64,000 nucleotides of DNA from JAUIET01 sp964352475. Lineage in GTDB: Bacteria; Pseudomonadota; Gammaproteobacteria; Pseudomonadales; JAUIET01. The stretch spans positions 1-64,000 of the forward strand of contig CAYGSL010000014.1 in NCBI GenBank assembly GCA_964352475.1, read 5' to 3'. The position numbers were made by a program, and so were the translations under genes. Shown piece by piece: positions 34,473-42,492 of the stretch. The notes under the pieces were generated by a model, which saw only the letters and a program-made list of their open reading frames with translations, was not told the DNA's origin and did no database searches. Each line of letters begins with the position of its first letter. Positions within the stretch are counted from its first letter, which is position 1.

Positions 34473-36284
34473 ATGACCCGACTAAACCAGACAAAAATTC
34501 GTCGTAGACAATTCTTGAGAAATACAGCCTTAGTGGGCGGAGCTATAGCATTTCAAGCTAAATTGCCCGCCTGGGCCAAGAGTGGTTCGGGTGCTGATCT
34601 CAGCGGGCTAAAGGCCATGGCGGGTTCGCAGTTTGCTCTTCAAGTAGCTGCGACCAAACATGTAATCGACGGTAAGCAAGGACGGGCTGTATTGATCAAT
34701 GGTCAACTGCCTGCGCCACTCTTGCGATGGCGTGAGGGTGATGAACTCACCTTGAATGTGACGAATCAACTAGCATCCGACACCTCGATTCACTGGCACG
34801 GCATTTTGCTGCCTTTCCACATGGACGGTGTGCCAGGTGTGTCCTTCCCCGGCATTAAGCCCGGAAAAACGTTCACCTATGAATTTCCGCTTATGCAGGC
34901 TGGAACTTATTGGTATCACAGCCACTCCGGCCTGCAAGAACAGCTGGGCCACTATGGGCCGATTATTATCGAGCCAAAGGATGCTGACCCGGTAGCCTTT
35001 GATCGTGAATACGTGATTGTGCTGTCTGATTGGACTTTTGAAGACCCTCACCGGGTGTACGCCAAGCTCAAGAAGATGAGTGATAACTACAACTTCCAGC
35101 AGCAAACGGTTGACGATTTTTTAGACGACGCTCAGAAAGAAGGATTTGATAGAGCATTCTCCCAGCGTTTGATGTGGGGCTCGATGCGCATGAACCCAAC
35201 TGATATCGCAGATGTTACCGGCGCAACGTACACTTATCTACTGAACGGCCATAGTCCATCAGAGAACTGGACAGGGTTGTTTGCGCCCGGCGAGAGGGTA
35301 CGGCTGCGTTTCATAAATGCCGCGGCTATGAGTATTTTTAATGTCAGAATTCCGGGTCTGCCCATGACCGTGGTGCAGGCCGACGGCTTAAACGTTAAAC
35401 CCATTGAAACTGATGAATTTCAGATCGGTGTTGCCGAAACCTATGACGTGATTGTGCAACCCAGTGAAAAGCAAGCTTATACACTGATGGCAGAGAGTAA
35501 CGACCGCAGCGGTTTTGCTCGCGCAACGCTTGCGCCGCAGCTCGGCATGGTGGCACCGGTGCCAGAGCGACGCCCCCGCCCCACCCTCACCATGAAAGAC
35601 ATGGCCATGGATCACAACTCGCACCAGATTAACAATCCATCTGCCGCAGACAATGGCACTGCCAAGACGGATCACAAGCATAAGGGGCATGGCGGAATGG
35701 ATCATGCGGCCATGGGGCACGACATGCCTGCGATGAACGTTGTTCAAGCCCATGATCATGCTAAGGGCCCAGGTGTTGTGGGCTTGGCAATGAACCCGAC
35801 CAACCGTCTCGCAGAGCGCCCGCATGGCCTGGAGGACGCGCCGCATCGTGTGCTGGTCTACAGCGATCTAAGAGCGCTTGATCGCAACCCTGATGTCCGA
35901 GCACCTGAGCGAGAAATGGAACTGCATCTCACCAGCAACATGGAGCGTTATATGTGGTCATTTGACGGGGTGAAATTTTCCGAAGTCGATGGGCCGATAG
36001 TTTTTCATAAGGATGAGCGACTTCGCCTGACCATGGTGAATGACACAATGATGCCTCACCCCATTCACCTGCATGGCATGTTCTTTGAAGTACTTACTGG
36101 AAACACGTCAGATACCCACAAGCCGCGTAAGCATACAATTGTTGCAAAACCTGGAGAAAAGCTCTCGATTGATATCACGGCCGATGCCGTCGGTGATTGG
36201 GCATTTCATTGTCATTTGCTCTACCACATGCACGCAGGAATGATGCGTGTGGTCTCCGTGCGCGATGGCAAGGCGCCCGCATGA
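34473..36284 (+). CDS. copA: Copper-resistance multicopper oxidase
   Basis: A 603-residue periplasmic multicopper oxidase of the CopA/PcoA class that oxidises Cu(I). The Tat signal has R-R-R-Q-F-L-R-N-T near residues 10-18. Type 2/3 copper ligands appear as H-W-H-G, W-Y-H-S-H-S-G, H-P-I-H-L-H-G and the C-terminal H-C-H-L-L-Y-H-M-H. A Met/His-rich insert at about 375-435 (M-A-M-D-H, M-D-H-A-A-M-G-H-D-M) is a copper-binding loop. ATG 34473 is preferred because ATG 34464 lies inside the presumed -10 element; the message would then be nearly leaderless. It overlaps copB by 4 bases. Confidence 0.93.
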   Translation: MTRLNQTKIRRRQFLRNTALVGGAIAFQAKLPAWAKSGSGADLSGLKAMAGSQFALQVAATKHVIDGKQGRAVLINGQLPAPLLRWREGDELTLNVTNQLASDTSIHWHGILLPFHMDGVPGVSFPGIKPGKTFTYEFPLMQAGTYWYHSHSGLQEQLGHYGPIIIEPKDADPVAFDREYVIVLSDWTFEDPHRVYAKLKKMSDNYNFQQQTVDDFLDDAQKEGFDRAFSQRLMWGSMRMNPTDIADVTGATYTYLLNGHSPSENWTGLFAPGERVRLRFINAAAMSIFNVRIPGLPMTVVQADGLNVKPIETDEFQIGVAETYDVIVQPSEKQAYTLMAESNDRSGFARATLAPQLGMVAPVPERRPRPTLTMKDMAMDHNSHQINNPSAADNGTAKTDHKHKGHGGMDHAAMGHDMPAMNVVQAHDHAKGPGVVGLAMNPTNRLAERPHGLEDAPHRVLVYSDLRALDRNPDVRAPEREMELHLTSNMERYMWSFDGVKFSEVDGPIVFHKDERLRLTMVNDTMMPHPIHLHGMFFEVLTGNTSDTHKPRKHTIVAKPGEKLSIDITADAVGDWAFHCHLLYHMHAGMMRVVSVRDGKAPA

Positions 36285-37048
36285 TTCCATTACTCCTGAC
36301 GCTTCTGCTTTCTCTTGCCGCGACACCGGTGCTCGCACAAAATGCCGCAGATTCCTATTACGATCCAACAGAAATGGCCAAAGCGCGAGAGGCACTAAAA
36401 TCTGAACATGGCGATCAGATCAATACGCTGATCTTGGGTGAACGCCTGGAATACCAGTCCAACGATGGCGACTCACTGATGGTTTGGGAAGCACAGGCCT
36501 GGTTGGGTGGCGATAGTGAAAAGCTGTGGTTCAAAACAGAAGGGGAATACGACGCCGAGCACGGTCGATTTGAAGAGGCGGAGCTGCAAGCACTCTATAG
36601 CAAAGCGGTTAGCCCGTTTTGGGACTTGCAGATCGGTATTCGTCATGACTTTGAACCGGAGCCAACTCGAACCTACGCTGTAGCAGGTGCCCAGGGGCTC
36701 GCGCCCTATTGGTTTGAGCTTGATGGTCAACTGATGCTGAGCGATAAGGGTGATTTATCTGTACGTCTGGAGGCAGAATACGAATTTCGGATAAGCCAGC
36801 GATTAATATTGCAACCTCGCCTTGAACTGAATGGTTCATTTTCTGACGATGAAGACATATCCGTTGGTTCCGGCCTTTCAACGGCTCAGGCAGGACTGCG
36901 GTTACGTTATGAGATATCGCGCGAATTCGCACCCTACGTTGGTGTGAGCTGGAACCGCGCCTTTGGTAGAACGGAAGATTTCGTGAATGCTGAAGGCGAG
37001 GACAGCGATCAAGTTGCGCTGGTAGCGGGAATTCGATTTTGGTACTAA
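36281..37048 (+). CDS. copB: Copper-resistance outer-membrane protein CopB
   Basis: A 255-residue CopB/PcoB-type beta-barrel. A signal peptide (I-P-L-L-L-T-L-L-L-S-L-A-A-T-P-V-L-A) is followed by repeated aromatic strands such as W-F-K-T-E-G-E-Y and W-D-L-Q-I-G-I-R-H-D-F and the terminal G-I-R-F-W-Y. The Met/His-rich N-terminal segment of longer CopB proteins is missing, so this is the short form. ATG 36281 overlaps the copA stop (ATGA), giving translational coupling. The stop is 30 bases before the scaffold gap. Confidence 0.9.
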   Translation: MIPLLLTLLLSLAATPVLAQNAADSYYDPTEMAKAREALKSEHGDQINTLILGERLEYQSNDGDSLMVWEAQAWLGGDSEKLWFKTEGEYDAEHGRFEEAELQALYSKAVSPFWDLQIGIRHDFEPEPTRTYAVAGAQGLAPYWFELDGQLMLSDKGDLSVRLEAEYEFRISQRLILQPRLELNGSFSDDEDISVGSGLSTAQAGLRLRYEISREFAPYVGVSWNRAFGRTEDFVNAEGEDSDQVALVAGIRFWY

Positions 37049-37232
37049 AGGCAGCCATCGCTTAGTTCGCCCACTACNNNNNNNNNNNNNNNNNNNNNNN
37101 NNNNNNNNNNNNNNNNNNNNNNNNNNNNNNNNNNNNNNNNNNNNNNNNNNNNNNNNNNNNNNNNNNNNNNNNNNNNNTAGCGGGAATTCGATTTTGGTAC
37201 TAAAGGCAGCCATCGCTTAGTTCGCCCACTAC
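37023..37232. repeat. 55-bp identical ends flanking a 100-N scaffold gap
   Basis: Bases 37023-37077 and 37178-37232 are identical over all 55 positions and flank exactly 100 N. This is what results when two contigs that overlap by a 55-base k-mer are scaffolded without being merged. The real sequence probably has a single copy and no gap. The second copy reaches into the last codons of the CsaA-like gene. Confidence 0.9.
37078..37177. other. Assembly gap of 100 N
   Basis: A run of exactly 100 unknown bases, the conventional placeholder for unknown length. See the flanking 55-bp identity, which suggests nothing is missing here. Confidence 0.98.
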
Positions 37233-37582
37233 CCCGCCCGGGCACCATTGGGAACTTCATTTTCCGGCATCGCAAGGCACGGGCTTATTTTGTCTTCATA
37301 GCCAATATCAAACAGCATACCTTGCGATACTTCACCGGCCATTTTCCTCTCTGGTAGATTGAGTACAAACAAGGCCTGTTTGCCCTCTATCTCCTGAGGG
37401 TGTTCGCGTTCTTGCTTAATACCGGCAAGAATCGAGCGAGTATGGTCACCAAAATCGACAGTCAGTTTCATGAGTTTGTTGGACTTTTCTACTTCTGACA
37501 CAAGCACAATTGTTCCCACGCGTATATCAAGCTTTGCAAAGTCGTCGAAATCTATGAGTTCTTTAACAGGTGCTGGTGTCAT
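37229..37582 (-). CDS. tRNA-binding-domain protein (CsaA-like)
   Basis: A 117-residue single-domain OB-fold protein of the tRNA-binding type found in CsaA and the MetRS C-terminus. F-A-K-L-D-I-R-V-G-T-I lies near residues 14-24, and N-L-P-E-R-K-M-A-G-E-V-S-Q-G-M-L-F near 76-92. CsaA is proposed to bind tRNA or act as a chaperone. ATG 37582 has AGGA 7 bases upstream. The stop codon lies inside the second copy of the 55-bp repeat. Confidence 0.88.
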   Translation of the reverse strand: MTPAPVKELIDFDDFAKLDIRVGTIVLVSEVEKSNKLMKLTVDFGDHTRSILAGIKQEREHPQEIEGKQALFVLNLPERKMAGEVSQGMLFDIGYEDKISPCLAMPENEVPNGARAG

Positions 37583-37606
37583 CACTTGGTCCTAATAGAT
37601 TGTTGC

Positions 37607-38005
37607 TTAGTGCGGTAAATTAATAGCCGCCTGGTTGCGCAGCCAGATTACTTTGTACAGGCCGCCAATAATCTCGGTAAGAATAAAAATGGCAAATAGT
37701 GGTGAGAGGCCTGATGCGTTTATATGAAACACGATCAACAAAATCAGCCAAATGCGCGCCAGTAGATCCGTTTTGTGCAATTTCGGATCCTGACTCTTTA
37801 GCATTGCTATATTCCACAGCACGCCAAAGAAACCAGCAAGATTGACGAAAAACCGGGATGCACTACCGGCGACTTCAACCGGGGCAAAGTTAAGTTGGGT
37901 ACTAACTGTGCTCAGAAGCAACAGGGTTAAGTCAGAAACAAACGGCACGGCAAAAGACGCGCATACCAGTAAATCTATCCAGGTGAAAACAATTACGTAT
38001 TTCAT
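37607..38005 (-). CDS. Small integral membrane protein of unknown function
   Basis: A 132-residue protein with four hydrophobic segments (about 5-24, 50-68, 84-103, 107-122). The frame is open further upstream, but that extension is rich in Arg/Cys and lies in the next intergenic region; ATG 38005 begins directly with the first helix. It is not a family I recognise. It precedes the CsaA-like gene by 24 bases and may be cotranscribed with it. Confidence 0.65.
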   Translation of the reverse strand: MKYVIVFTWIDLLVCASFAVPFVSDLTLLLLSTVSTQLNFAPVEVAGSASRFFVNLAGFFGVLWNIAMLKSQDPKLHKTDLLARIWLILLIVFHINASGLSPLFAIFILTEIIGGLYKVIWLRNQAAINLPH

Positions 38006-38069
38006 AGTAGTGGCGTCAGAAATTATTCGTCTATTATTGTTTAAAGTCGTCGCTATTGAAACACAGTCG

Positions 38070-38912
38070 CTAAGGCAGCGCTTTAGATATCTCCTCAGGC
38101 ATCGCCTGGGTTGTGCCAGGCGCGGCGTGTTGCGCAAACCTCTCTATTGCCGCAATTCGGTCTTTATCCGCGGGATGCGTACCGAAAAACTCTAGAAGTT
38201 TAGCCATCTCACCATGAGGCCCAAGCGCTTTAAATAAATCAGCGGCACCGGTCACATGGCCGTAGTGTGCGTTCAGCGCTTTAAGCGCCTCTGCATCCGC
38301 CTGAGCTTCCTGGCCACGGCTAAAACTGGAAATAGAACCGGTGCCCAGCATATTGATCAGCCAGCCGGTGGCTGATGAATCAGTAACCCCGCCCACAGCG
38401 GCCAATGCCAAGCCAACGGTAAGCCCACGGCCACTGGCCACAATCGGGTGGCGATACTTTATGTGCGCTATTTCATGCGCCATAACCATGGCCAGCGCGT
38501 TTTCATGCGGCATTTCACTGAGCAAACCGCCATGAATCACAATGTGTCCGCCCAATGTTGCAAAGGCGTTAACAACTTCACTGTTGTTATAGTGAATTGT
38601 CAGCACTACCTCTTCTGGCAAATCCATTTGAGTGGCAAGCTCTTTGCCAAGCGTTTTTAAATACTGCTCTATCACTTGTTGCTCTACTTCCAGAGGCGTA
38701 CCTTCTATCCAATCAGTTCCCGTTTGAGCAACGATCTTCTGTTCCAGATGAAAAGGAACCAGCGGTGCCAGATAAGATGCTGCGATAGATAAGCCAATTA
38801 CCAAGGCAAGCACCATTGCGGCCAAAGCAATCAACAATGCGGAAAATTCTTTTAGAGGGTGCTCCTGGCTGACGTTGATACCTTCTGGTACCTGGCGGTT
38901 TTCATAACTCAT
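38070..38912 (-). CDS. M48-family metalloprotease, membrane-anchored
   Basis: A 280-residue zinc protease. A single membrane helix lies at about 26-46, and the zinc motif H-E-I-A-H is at 146-150 with the third ligand expected in the Q-E-A-Q-A-D-A-E segment near 200. I-N-M-L-G-T-G-S-I-S-S-F-S-R-G-Q-E is the family loop before it. The catalytic domain should be periplasmic. Its start shares one base with the stop of the YbjQ-like gene upstream (TAATG), so three genes are translationally chained. Confidence 0.9.
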   Translation of the reverse strand: MSYENRQVPEGINVSQEHPLKEFSALLIALAAMVLALVIGLSIAASYLAPLVPFHLEQKIVAQTGTDWIEGTPLEVEQQVIEQYLKTLGKELATQMDLPEEVVLTIHYNNSEVVNAFATLGGHIVIHGGLLSEMPHENALAMVMAHEIAHIKYRHPIVASGRGLTVGLALAAVGGVTDSSATGWLINMLGTGSISSFSRGQEAQADAEALKALNAHYGHVTGAADLFKALGPHGEMAKLLEFFGTHPADKDRIAAIERFAQHAAPGTTQAMPEEISKALP

Positions 38913-39358
38913 TAGTTTCTGAGCGCTGTTCCATAGGCATAGACTTCAACCGCACCCACCTGATCTCCGGAACCTTTGGTAATTGAGGATGTTTCCAGCT
39001 TTACATTGATAATCATATGCGCCCCCATTGCCATTGCATCTTCTTTCATCCGCAGAATTGCTTCGCGGCGCGCTCGCTCGATAAGCGATTCATACGCCGT
39101 TACCCGTCCACCGAATATGTTACGTAAGCCCGCAGCGAGTCGCTTGAAGTAATCAATTGATATAACAACGGTTCCACCAACCAGTTTTGATTCCGAAACA
39201 GACATATCCGGAGGTGGAAAACGCTCGCTGAAAGCTAACAAGTCTCTGTATTCTCCTTCACGCTCTATGATCGACTCAAAGTGCTTCTTTTCAGCGCGGC
39301 GACCAAACACATACCCCAGAATTACAAGGGTGAGGAATATAATCAGATTGATTTCCAT
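38912..39358 (-). CDS. YbjQ/UPF0145-family protein with N-terminal membrane helix
   Basis: A 148-residue protein. A membrane segment at about 4-20 is followed by a YbjQ domain: R-N-I-F-G-G-R-V-T-A-Y near 79-89 and A-M-G-A-H-M-I-I-N-V-K-L near 107-118, ending V-Y-A-Y-G-T-A. YbjQ proteins form pentamers and are called heavy-metal-binding by annotation, but function is uncertain. It shares single-base stop/start overlaps with both neighbours. Confidence 0.85.
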   Translation of the reverse strand: MEINLIIFLTLVILGYVFGRRAEKKHFESIIEREGEYRDLLAFSERFPPPDMSVSESKLVGGTVVISIDYFKRLAAGLRNIFGGRVTAYESLIERARREAILRMKEDAMAMGAHMIINVKLETSSITKGSGDQVGAVEVYAYGTALRN

Positions 39359-39675
39359 TATTCCTCCAACACCACAGCAGTACCATAGGCAAACAATTCC
39401 GCGGCACCGGCGCTGATAGATGATGTGGAGAAGCGCACATTGAGTACTGCGTTAGCACCAATGGCTTCCGCTTGCATTGTCATGCGTTCAACCGCTTCCT
39501 CTCTGGCTTCCGTCAGCAGTTCGGTGTAGCTCTTCAGCTCACCACCGAATATGTTTTTAAAGCCGGCCATAATGTCTTTGCCTGCATGCTTTGCACGAAC
39601 CGTGTTGCCCTGCACCATGCCGAGGTGCGATGCAACTCGGCGGCCAGGAATTACTTCTATGTTGCTTATGATCAT
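39358..39675 (-). CDS. YbjQ/UPF0145-family protein
   Basis: A 105-residue soluble YbjQ protein with the full family pattern: I-P-G-R-R-V near 9-14, G-N-T-V-R-A-K-H-A-G-K-D near 23-34, K-N-I-F-G-G-E-L-K-S-Y, A-I-G-A-N-A-V-L-N-V-R-F and E-L-F-A-Y-G-T-A-V-V. It is the first gene of the YbjQ, membrane-YbjQ, M48 protease chain. The membrane and soluble copies could co-assemble, with the protease acting on or regulated by the ring; this is inference. Confidence 0.88.
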   Translation of the reverse strand: MIISNIEVIPGRRVASHLGMVQGNTVRAKHAGKDIMAGFKNIFGGELKSYTELLTEAREEAVERMTMQAEAIGANAVLNVRFSTSSISAGAAELFAYGTAVVLEE

Positions 39676-39782
39676 ACTGTCTCCATTGAGCTTAAGTTAC
39701 TCAATGCAGTATTACCCGAGATCAGTTCAGATACCATTGGAATAATGTCACGAGAGCTACTGTTAACGACTTGTAGCTAGCT

Positions 39783-40346
39783 TTATTTTGAGCTGCCCCA
39801 GTAGGCTTGCAGCCGGTTTTCGAGAACGCTTTTTGTTAGCCCGGTTTTGCGGGCAATGGCTAGAGCTTCTGCCTGACTAAGGCCATGGGCTTGATTGAGA
39901 TGCGCCCCCAACCATGCACTAGCGCGGTTGCCGCTAGCGCAATGCAATAGCACCGGTGCTCCGTTCTGCGCCTTTACAGCGGCTTCCACCTCGGCAAATG
40001 CGGCACGGTCACGCGCGTCTAACTTCCCGCTGACTGGAATATTGATGTATTTCATGCCAAGGCTCTCGACACTCGGTTTTTCGTCCCAGTTCATCTCTTC
40101 CGCTGTGCGCATATTGATAACAGTGGTAACGCCTGCTTCCTGCGCTTGGCGCATACCTTCTTGATTGGGCTGACCGGCAATATACAAATGCTTGATCTGC
40201 ATCACACTGTCGGCACTTCCCCAAACAAGCGGCCCACTAACATCATCCACAGAAAGCGAATGATGAGCACATGCGCCAACTAAAAAAAGCGCCAGAAGCA
40301 CGACCATTGATGCTGCGCGCATGCGAAATTTTCGAGCCATTTCCAT
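39783..40346 (-). CDS. DUF442-type (rhodanese/phosphatase-like) lipoprotein
   Basis: A 187-residue protein with a lipoprotein signal (L-L-A-L-F-L-V-G-A-C, lipobox Cys near residue 26). The domain matches the DUF442 beta-lactamase-hydrolase-like phosphatase family: L-Y-I-A-G-Q-P near 55, V-T-T-V-I-N-M-R near 74, and the active-site H-C-A-S-G-N-R-A near 136. The Cys-x-x-Gly-x-Arg loop is intact. Known relatives act on sulfide or phosphate groups. ATG 40346 has AGGAG 5 bases upstream. It lies 28 bases after the ompW gene on the same strand. Confidence 0.87.
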   Translation of the reverse strand: MEMARKFRMRAASMVVLLALFLVGACAHHSLSVDDVSGPLVWGSADSVMQIKHLYIAGQPNQEGMRQAQEAGVTTVINMRTAEEMNWDEKPSVESLGMKYINIPVSGKLDARDRAAFAEVEAAVKAQNGAPVLLHCASGNRASAWLGAHLNQAHGLSQAEALAIARKTGLTKSVLENRLQAYWGSSK

Positions 40347-40374
40347 CAGAACTCCTTTGCGTGAAATAACGGAA

Positions 40375-41094
40375 CTAGAACCTATAGCCAACGTTGAGCT
40401 GCCAAACCAGCGGATCAATCTTCACATTGCCAATGGTAATCGTATCACCAAGTGCAGAAGTAAACGTTGCCTCGGTATCGATGTCAATCCATCGCACAGA
40501 CGCATTGATATGCCATTTATCATCCAACGCGTAGTCCGCCCCCAACATCAAACCAAGCCCCACCGAATTATCCAGATCCAACTCAAGCGGCACCGGCCCT
40601 GCAGCGCCGGCCAGCGTACCCGTTAAAGCCTCAAGCTCGCCAGACACTTTGGTGTCGAACATGATGGTGTAATTTAGCCCAGCGCCAATATAGGGCTGGA
40701 AGGATGAGGATGAATTTCCCATTGGATAATACACCAGTGACAGCGTGGGCGGCAGGTGGTGGGTTTCGCCCGCGGGTACGCTTAAGCCTGCCTGAAAGCC
40801 ATCAAGATTGGCGGTTAAGCTATGTTTAAAAGGTGTGGCTGCCAAAAGATCCAGCCCCAAGGTTGGCGAAAACATATAGTTTAGGGTCAGGCCAAGCTGA
40901 GGCTCATTTCCTATTTCCACCTCTGTTCCGGCGATAGGCGAAATAGACAGCGCGGGCACCGCAATGCCGCCACTGCTTTCGTTGGGCACAACGCCCACGG
41001 CCCCAACTCGCACAAAAATATCACCCGCTTCATAGGCAACAGCATTTACTGCCCATAACATGGTCAGTAAACAAGCCATAAACTTCGTTTTCAT
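40375..41094 (-). CDS. ompW: OmpW-family outer-membrane protein
   Basis: A 239-residue eight-strand barrel of the OmpW family. The signal peptide is K-T-K-F-M-A-C-L-L-T-M-L-W-A-V-N-A-V-A, cleaved near residue 21. Family motifs include G-D-I-F-V-R-V-G-A, P-Q-L-G-L-T-L-N-Y-M-F, F-Q-P-Y-I-G-A-G-L-N-Y and the terminal V-G-Y-R-F. OmpW proteins pass small hydrophobic molecules such as alkanes and aromatics. ATG 41094 is used because of GGGAG upstream; the longer frame adds a non-signal leader. Confidence 0.92.
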   Translation of the reverse strand: MKTKFMACLLTMLWAVNAVAYEAGDIFVRVGAVGVVPNESSGGIAVPALSISPIAGTEVEIGNEPQLGLTLNYMFSPTLGLDLLAATPFKHSLTANLDGFQAGLSVPAGETHHLPPTLSLVYYPMGNSSSSFQPYIGAGLNYTIMFDTKVSGELEALTGTLAGAAGPVPLELDLDNSVGLGLMLGADYALDDKWHINASVRWIDIDTEATFTSALGDTITIGNVKIDPLVWQLNVGYRF

Positions 41095-41257
41095 TTCTAT
41101 CTCCCTGGATTTTCTTGCTGTGGCCAACCTCAAGCAGCGACCACTGAATTCAGTATTGCAAAGGCGCTGGTACAATCACTTGATGCAGGTCAATTGGCTT
41201 CTCGCTCGATGCATTGCTTCGCTTTCTATTGACTTGAATCAATTCCAGAGGAGAATC

Positions 41258-41302
41258 ATGCCTTGGCCGGGCAATTGGACAGGCGATAGCGAAGCATCAT
41301 GA
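41258..41302 (+). CDS. Possible 14-codon leader peptide
   Basis: ATG 41258 follows AGAGGAGA by 4 bases, one of the best ribosome sites here. It encodes MPWPGNWTGDSEAS and stops at TGA 41300-41302, overlapping the ATG of the next small gene (ATGA). A very short, Trp/Pro-bearing peptide translationally coupled to a downstream gene looks like a regulatory leader or a coupling cistron. Chance cannot be excluded for so short a frame. Confidence 0.45.
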   Translation: MPWPGNWTGDSEAS

Positions 41303-41487
41303 AATCATTCGAACAACGCTTTTACATTGAAAACCCTACCTTGGCTGAGGAAATGCGGCGTAACTGCCGCTTGCTGCTTGCATTGCTGGGAGCTGCTTTC
41401 GCCTGGCTGGTAAAAGGTACAGCACTGCGTTACAGGCTCAGAAAGCTTCAAAACGGTGAAAAGATTCACCTCGAAGACTGGGCTTAG
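41299..41487 (+). CDS. 62-residue small membrane protein of unknown function
   Basis: The protein begins M-K-S-F-E-Q-R-F-Y-I-E-N-P-T-L and has one hydrophobic stretch at about 24-38 followed by basic and acidic residues. It has no strong ribosome site of its own but overlaps the 14-codon leader by 4 bases, which would supply coupled ribosomes. It ends 9 bases before the reductive-dehalogenase-like gene. A small membrane partner is a tempting parallel with RdhB anchors, but the sequence is not RdhB-like. Confidence 0.5.
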   Translation: MKSFEQRFYIENPTLAEEMRRNCRLLLALLGAAFAWLVKGTALRYRLRKLQNGEKIHLEDWA

Positions 41488-41496
41488 TAGCATCAG

Positions 41497-42456
41497 ATGG
41501 CAAAAGTGAAGAAGAACTTTCCGCCACCAGACTACCCGTTCGAATACCGGAATTCACCGGTGTCTGGAAACGCGATTAATGGTCTGGATGAGCACGACGT
41601 CCGCAGGGCCACGCAGATTTTTCATGGATCCGGAGCGCGCGAGCTGGAATGGAGTGCTCTGGAGCAATTCTTTGCCTTGAGTGCGCCATTCAAGGTGTAC
41701 TGGCTAAACCTGGTAAACCGATGGTTGCTACGAAACGCTGATGGTCGTGTTGCCAAAACTCGGCAGCCAGTTGACGAGCCGGAAAAAATGGCCGCTTCAA
41801 TCAAAAGCAAGGCGCTGGAGTTCGGCGCGGGCACGGTTGGTATCACGAGAGTCAACGAACAGGCTTTGTATCAAGACTACGATTGCAAATTCGAGAATGC
41901 GATTGTTGTGCTGATGCCCATGGACAGTGAAGAAATGTCGCATATTGCTGACGTCAGGTCTGGCGTTGAAACCATGCGAGTGTATATGGAAATCAGTAAA
42001 ACCGTTATTGCCATTGCCAGACACATTCGCAGTTTAGGCTGGTCAGCCAGAGCCTATGGTGAAAGCGCTGACATTTTACATATTCCGTTAGCGATTAATG
42101 CAGGGCTAGGCCAGCTTGGAAAACATGGGTCACTGATTTGCAAAGAATACGGTTCAAACATGCGTATAGCTACAGTGTTGACCAATCTGCCACTAGCGCC
42201 AGATAGGCCTGTTGATATTGCTGTTGACGATTTATGCATGGGTTGTAAACGATGTACCATCGACTGCCCACCAGACGCCATTACCGATAGCAAGCAACTG
42301 GTACGCGGTGTGGAAAAGTGGTATGTGGATTTTGACAAATGCGTGCCCTACTTTACCCACACGGTAGGTTGTGGAATTTGCATTGAAGTGTGTCCATGGA
42401 GCAAGCCGGGCCGCGGCCCTGGCTTGTCTGAGAAACTGTTATCAAAGCGCGCATGA
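41497..42456 (+). CDS. Reductive-dehalogenase-like iron-sulfur protein (cytoplasmic)
   Basis: A 319-residue protein related to the catalytic part of reductive dehalogenases. G-L-G-Q-L-G-K-H-G-S-L-I near 204-215 and two [4Fe-4S] motifs are seen: C-M-G-C-K-R-C-T-I-D-C-P and a later set with C-V-P-Y-F-T...C-G-I-C-I-E-V-C-P-W. No Tat signal is present, so it is cytoplasmic. It is shorter than respiratory RdhA. A corrinoid-dependent reduction is plausible, with dehalogenation or epoxyqueuosine-like chemistry as alternatives. A GST gene follows 36 bases later, and a second paralogue lies at 46.5 kb. Confidence 0.82.
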   Translation: MAKVKKNFPPPDYPFEYRNSPVSGNAINGLDEHDVRRATQIFHGSGARELEWSALEQFFALSAPFKVYWLNLVNRWLLRNADGRVAKTRQPVDEPEKMAASIKSKALEFGAGTVGITRVNEQALYQDYDCKFENAIVVLMPMDSEEMSHIADVRSGVETMRVYMEISKTVIAIARHIRSLGWSARAYGESADILHIPLAINAGLGQLGKHGSLICKEYGSNMRIATVLTNLPLAPDRPVDIAVDDLCMGCKRCTIDCPPDAITDSKQLVRGVEKWYVDFDKCVPYFTHTVGCGICIEVCPWSKPGRGPGLSEKLLSKRA

Positions 42457-42492
42457 TAAACTACGCGCTCATCAAATAGGAGTAAGCACGCA

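Noticed and set aside
34156..37048. Copper genes as a mobile resistance island
   Set aside because: No integrase, insertion sequence, tRNA target or flanking repeat was found; the only repeat is the scaffold-gap duplication.
39685..39705. ATTGAG-N9-CTCAAT inverted repeat upstream of the YbjQ gene
   Set aside because: Six-base arms with a nine-base spacer arise easily by chance; no regulator or second copy was seen.
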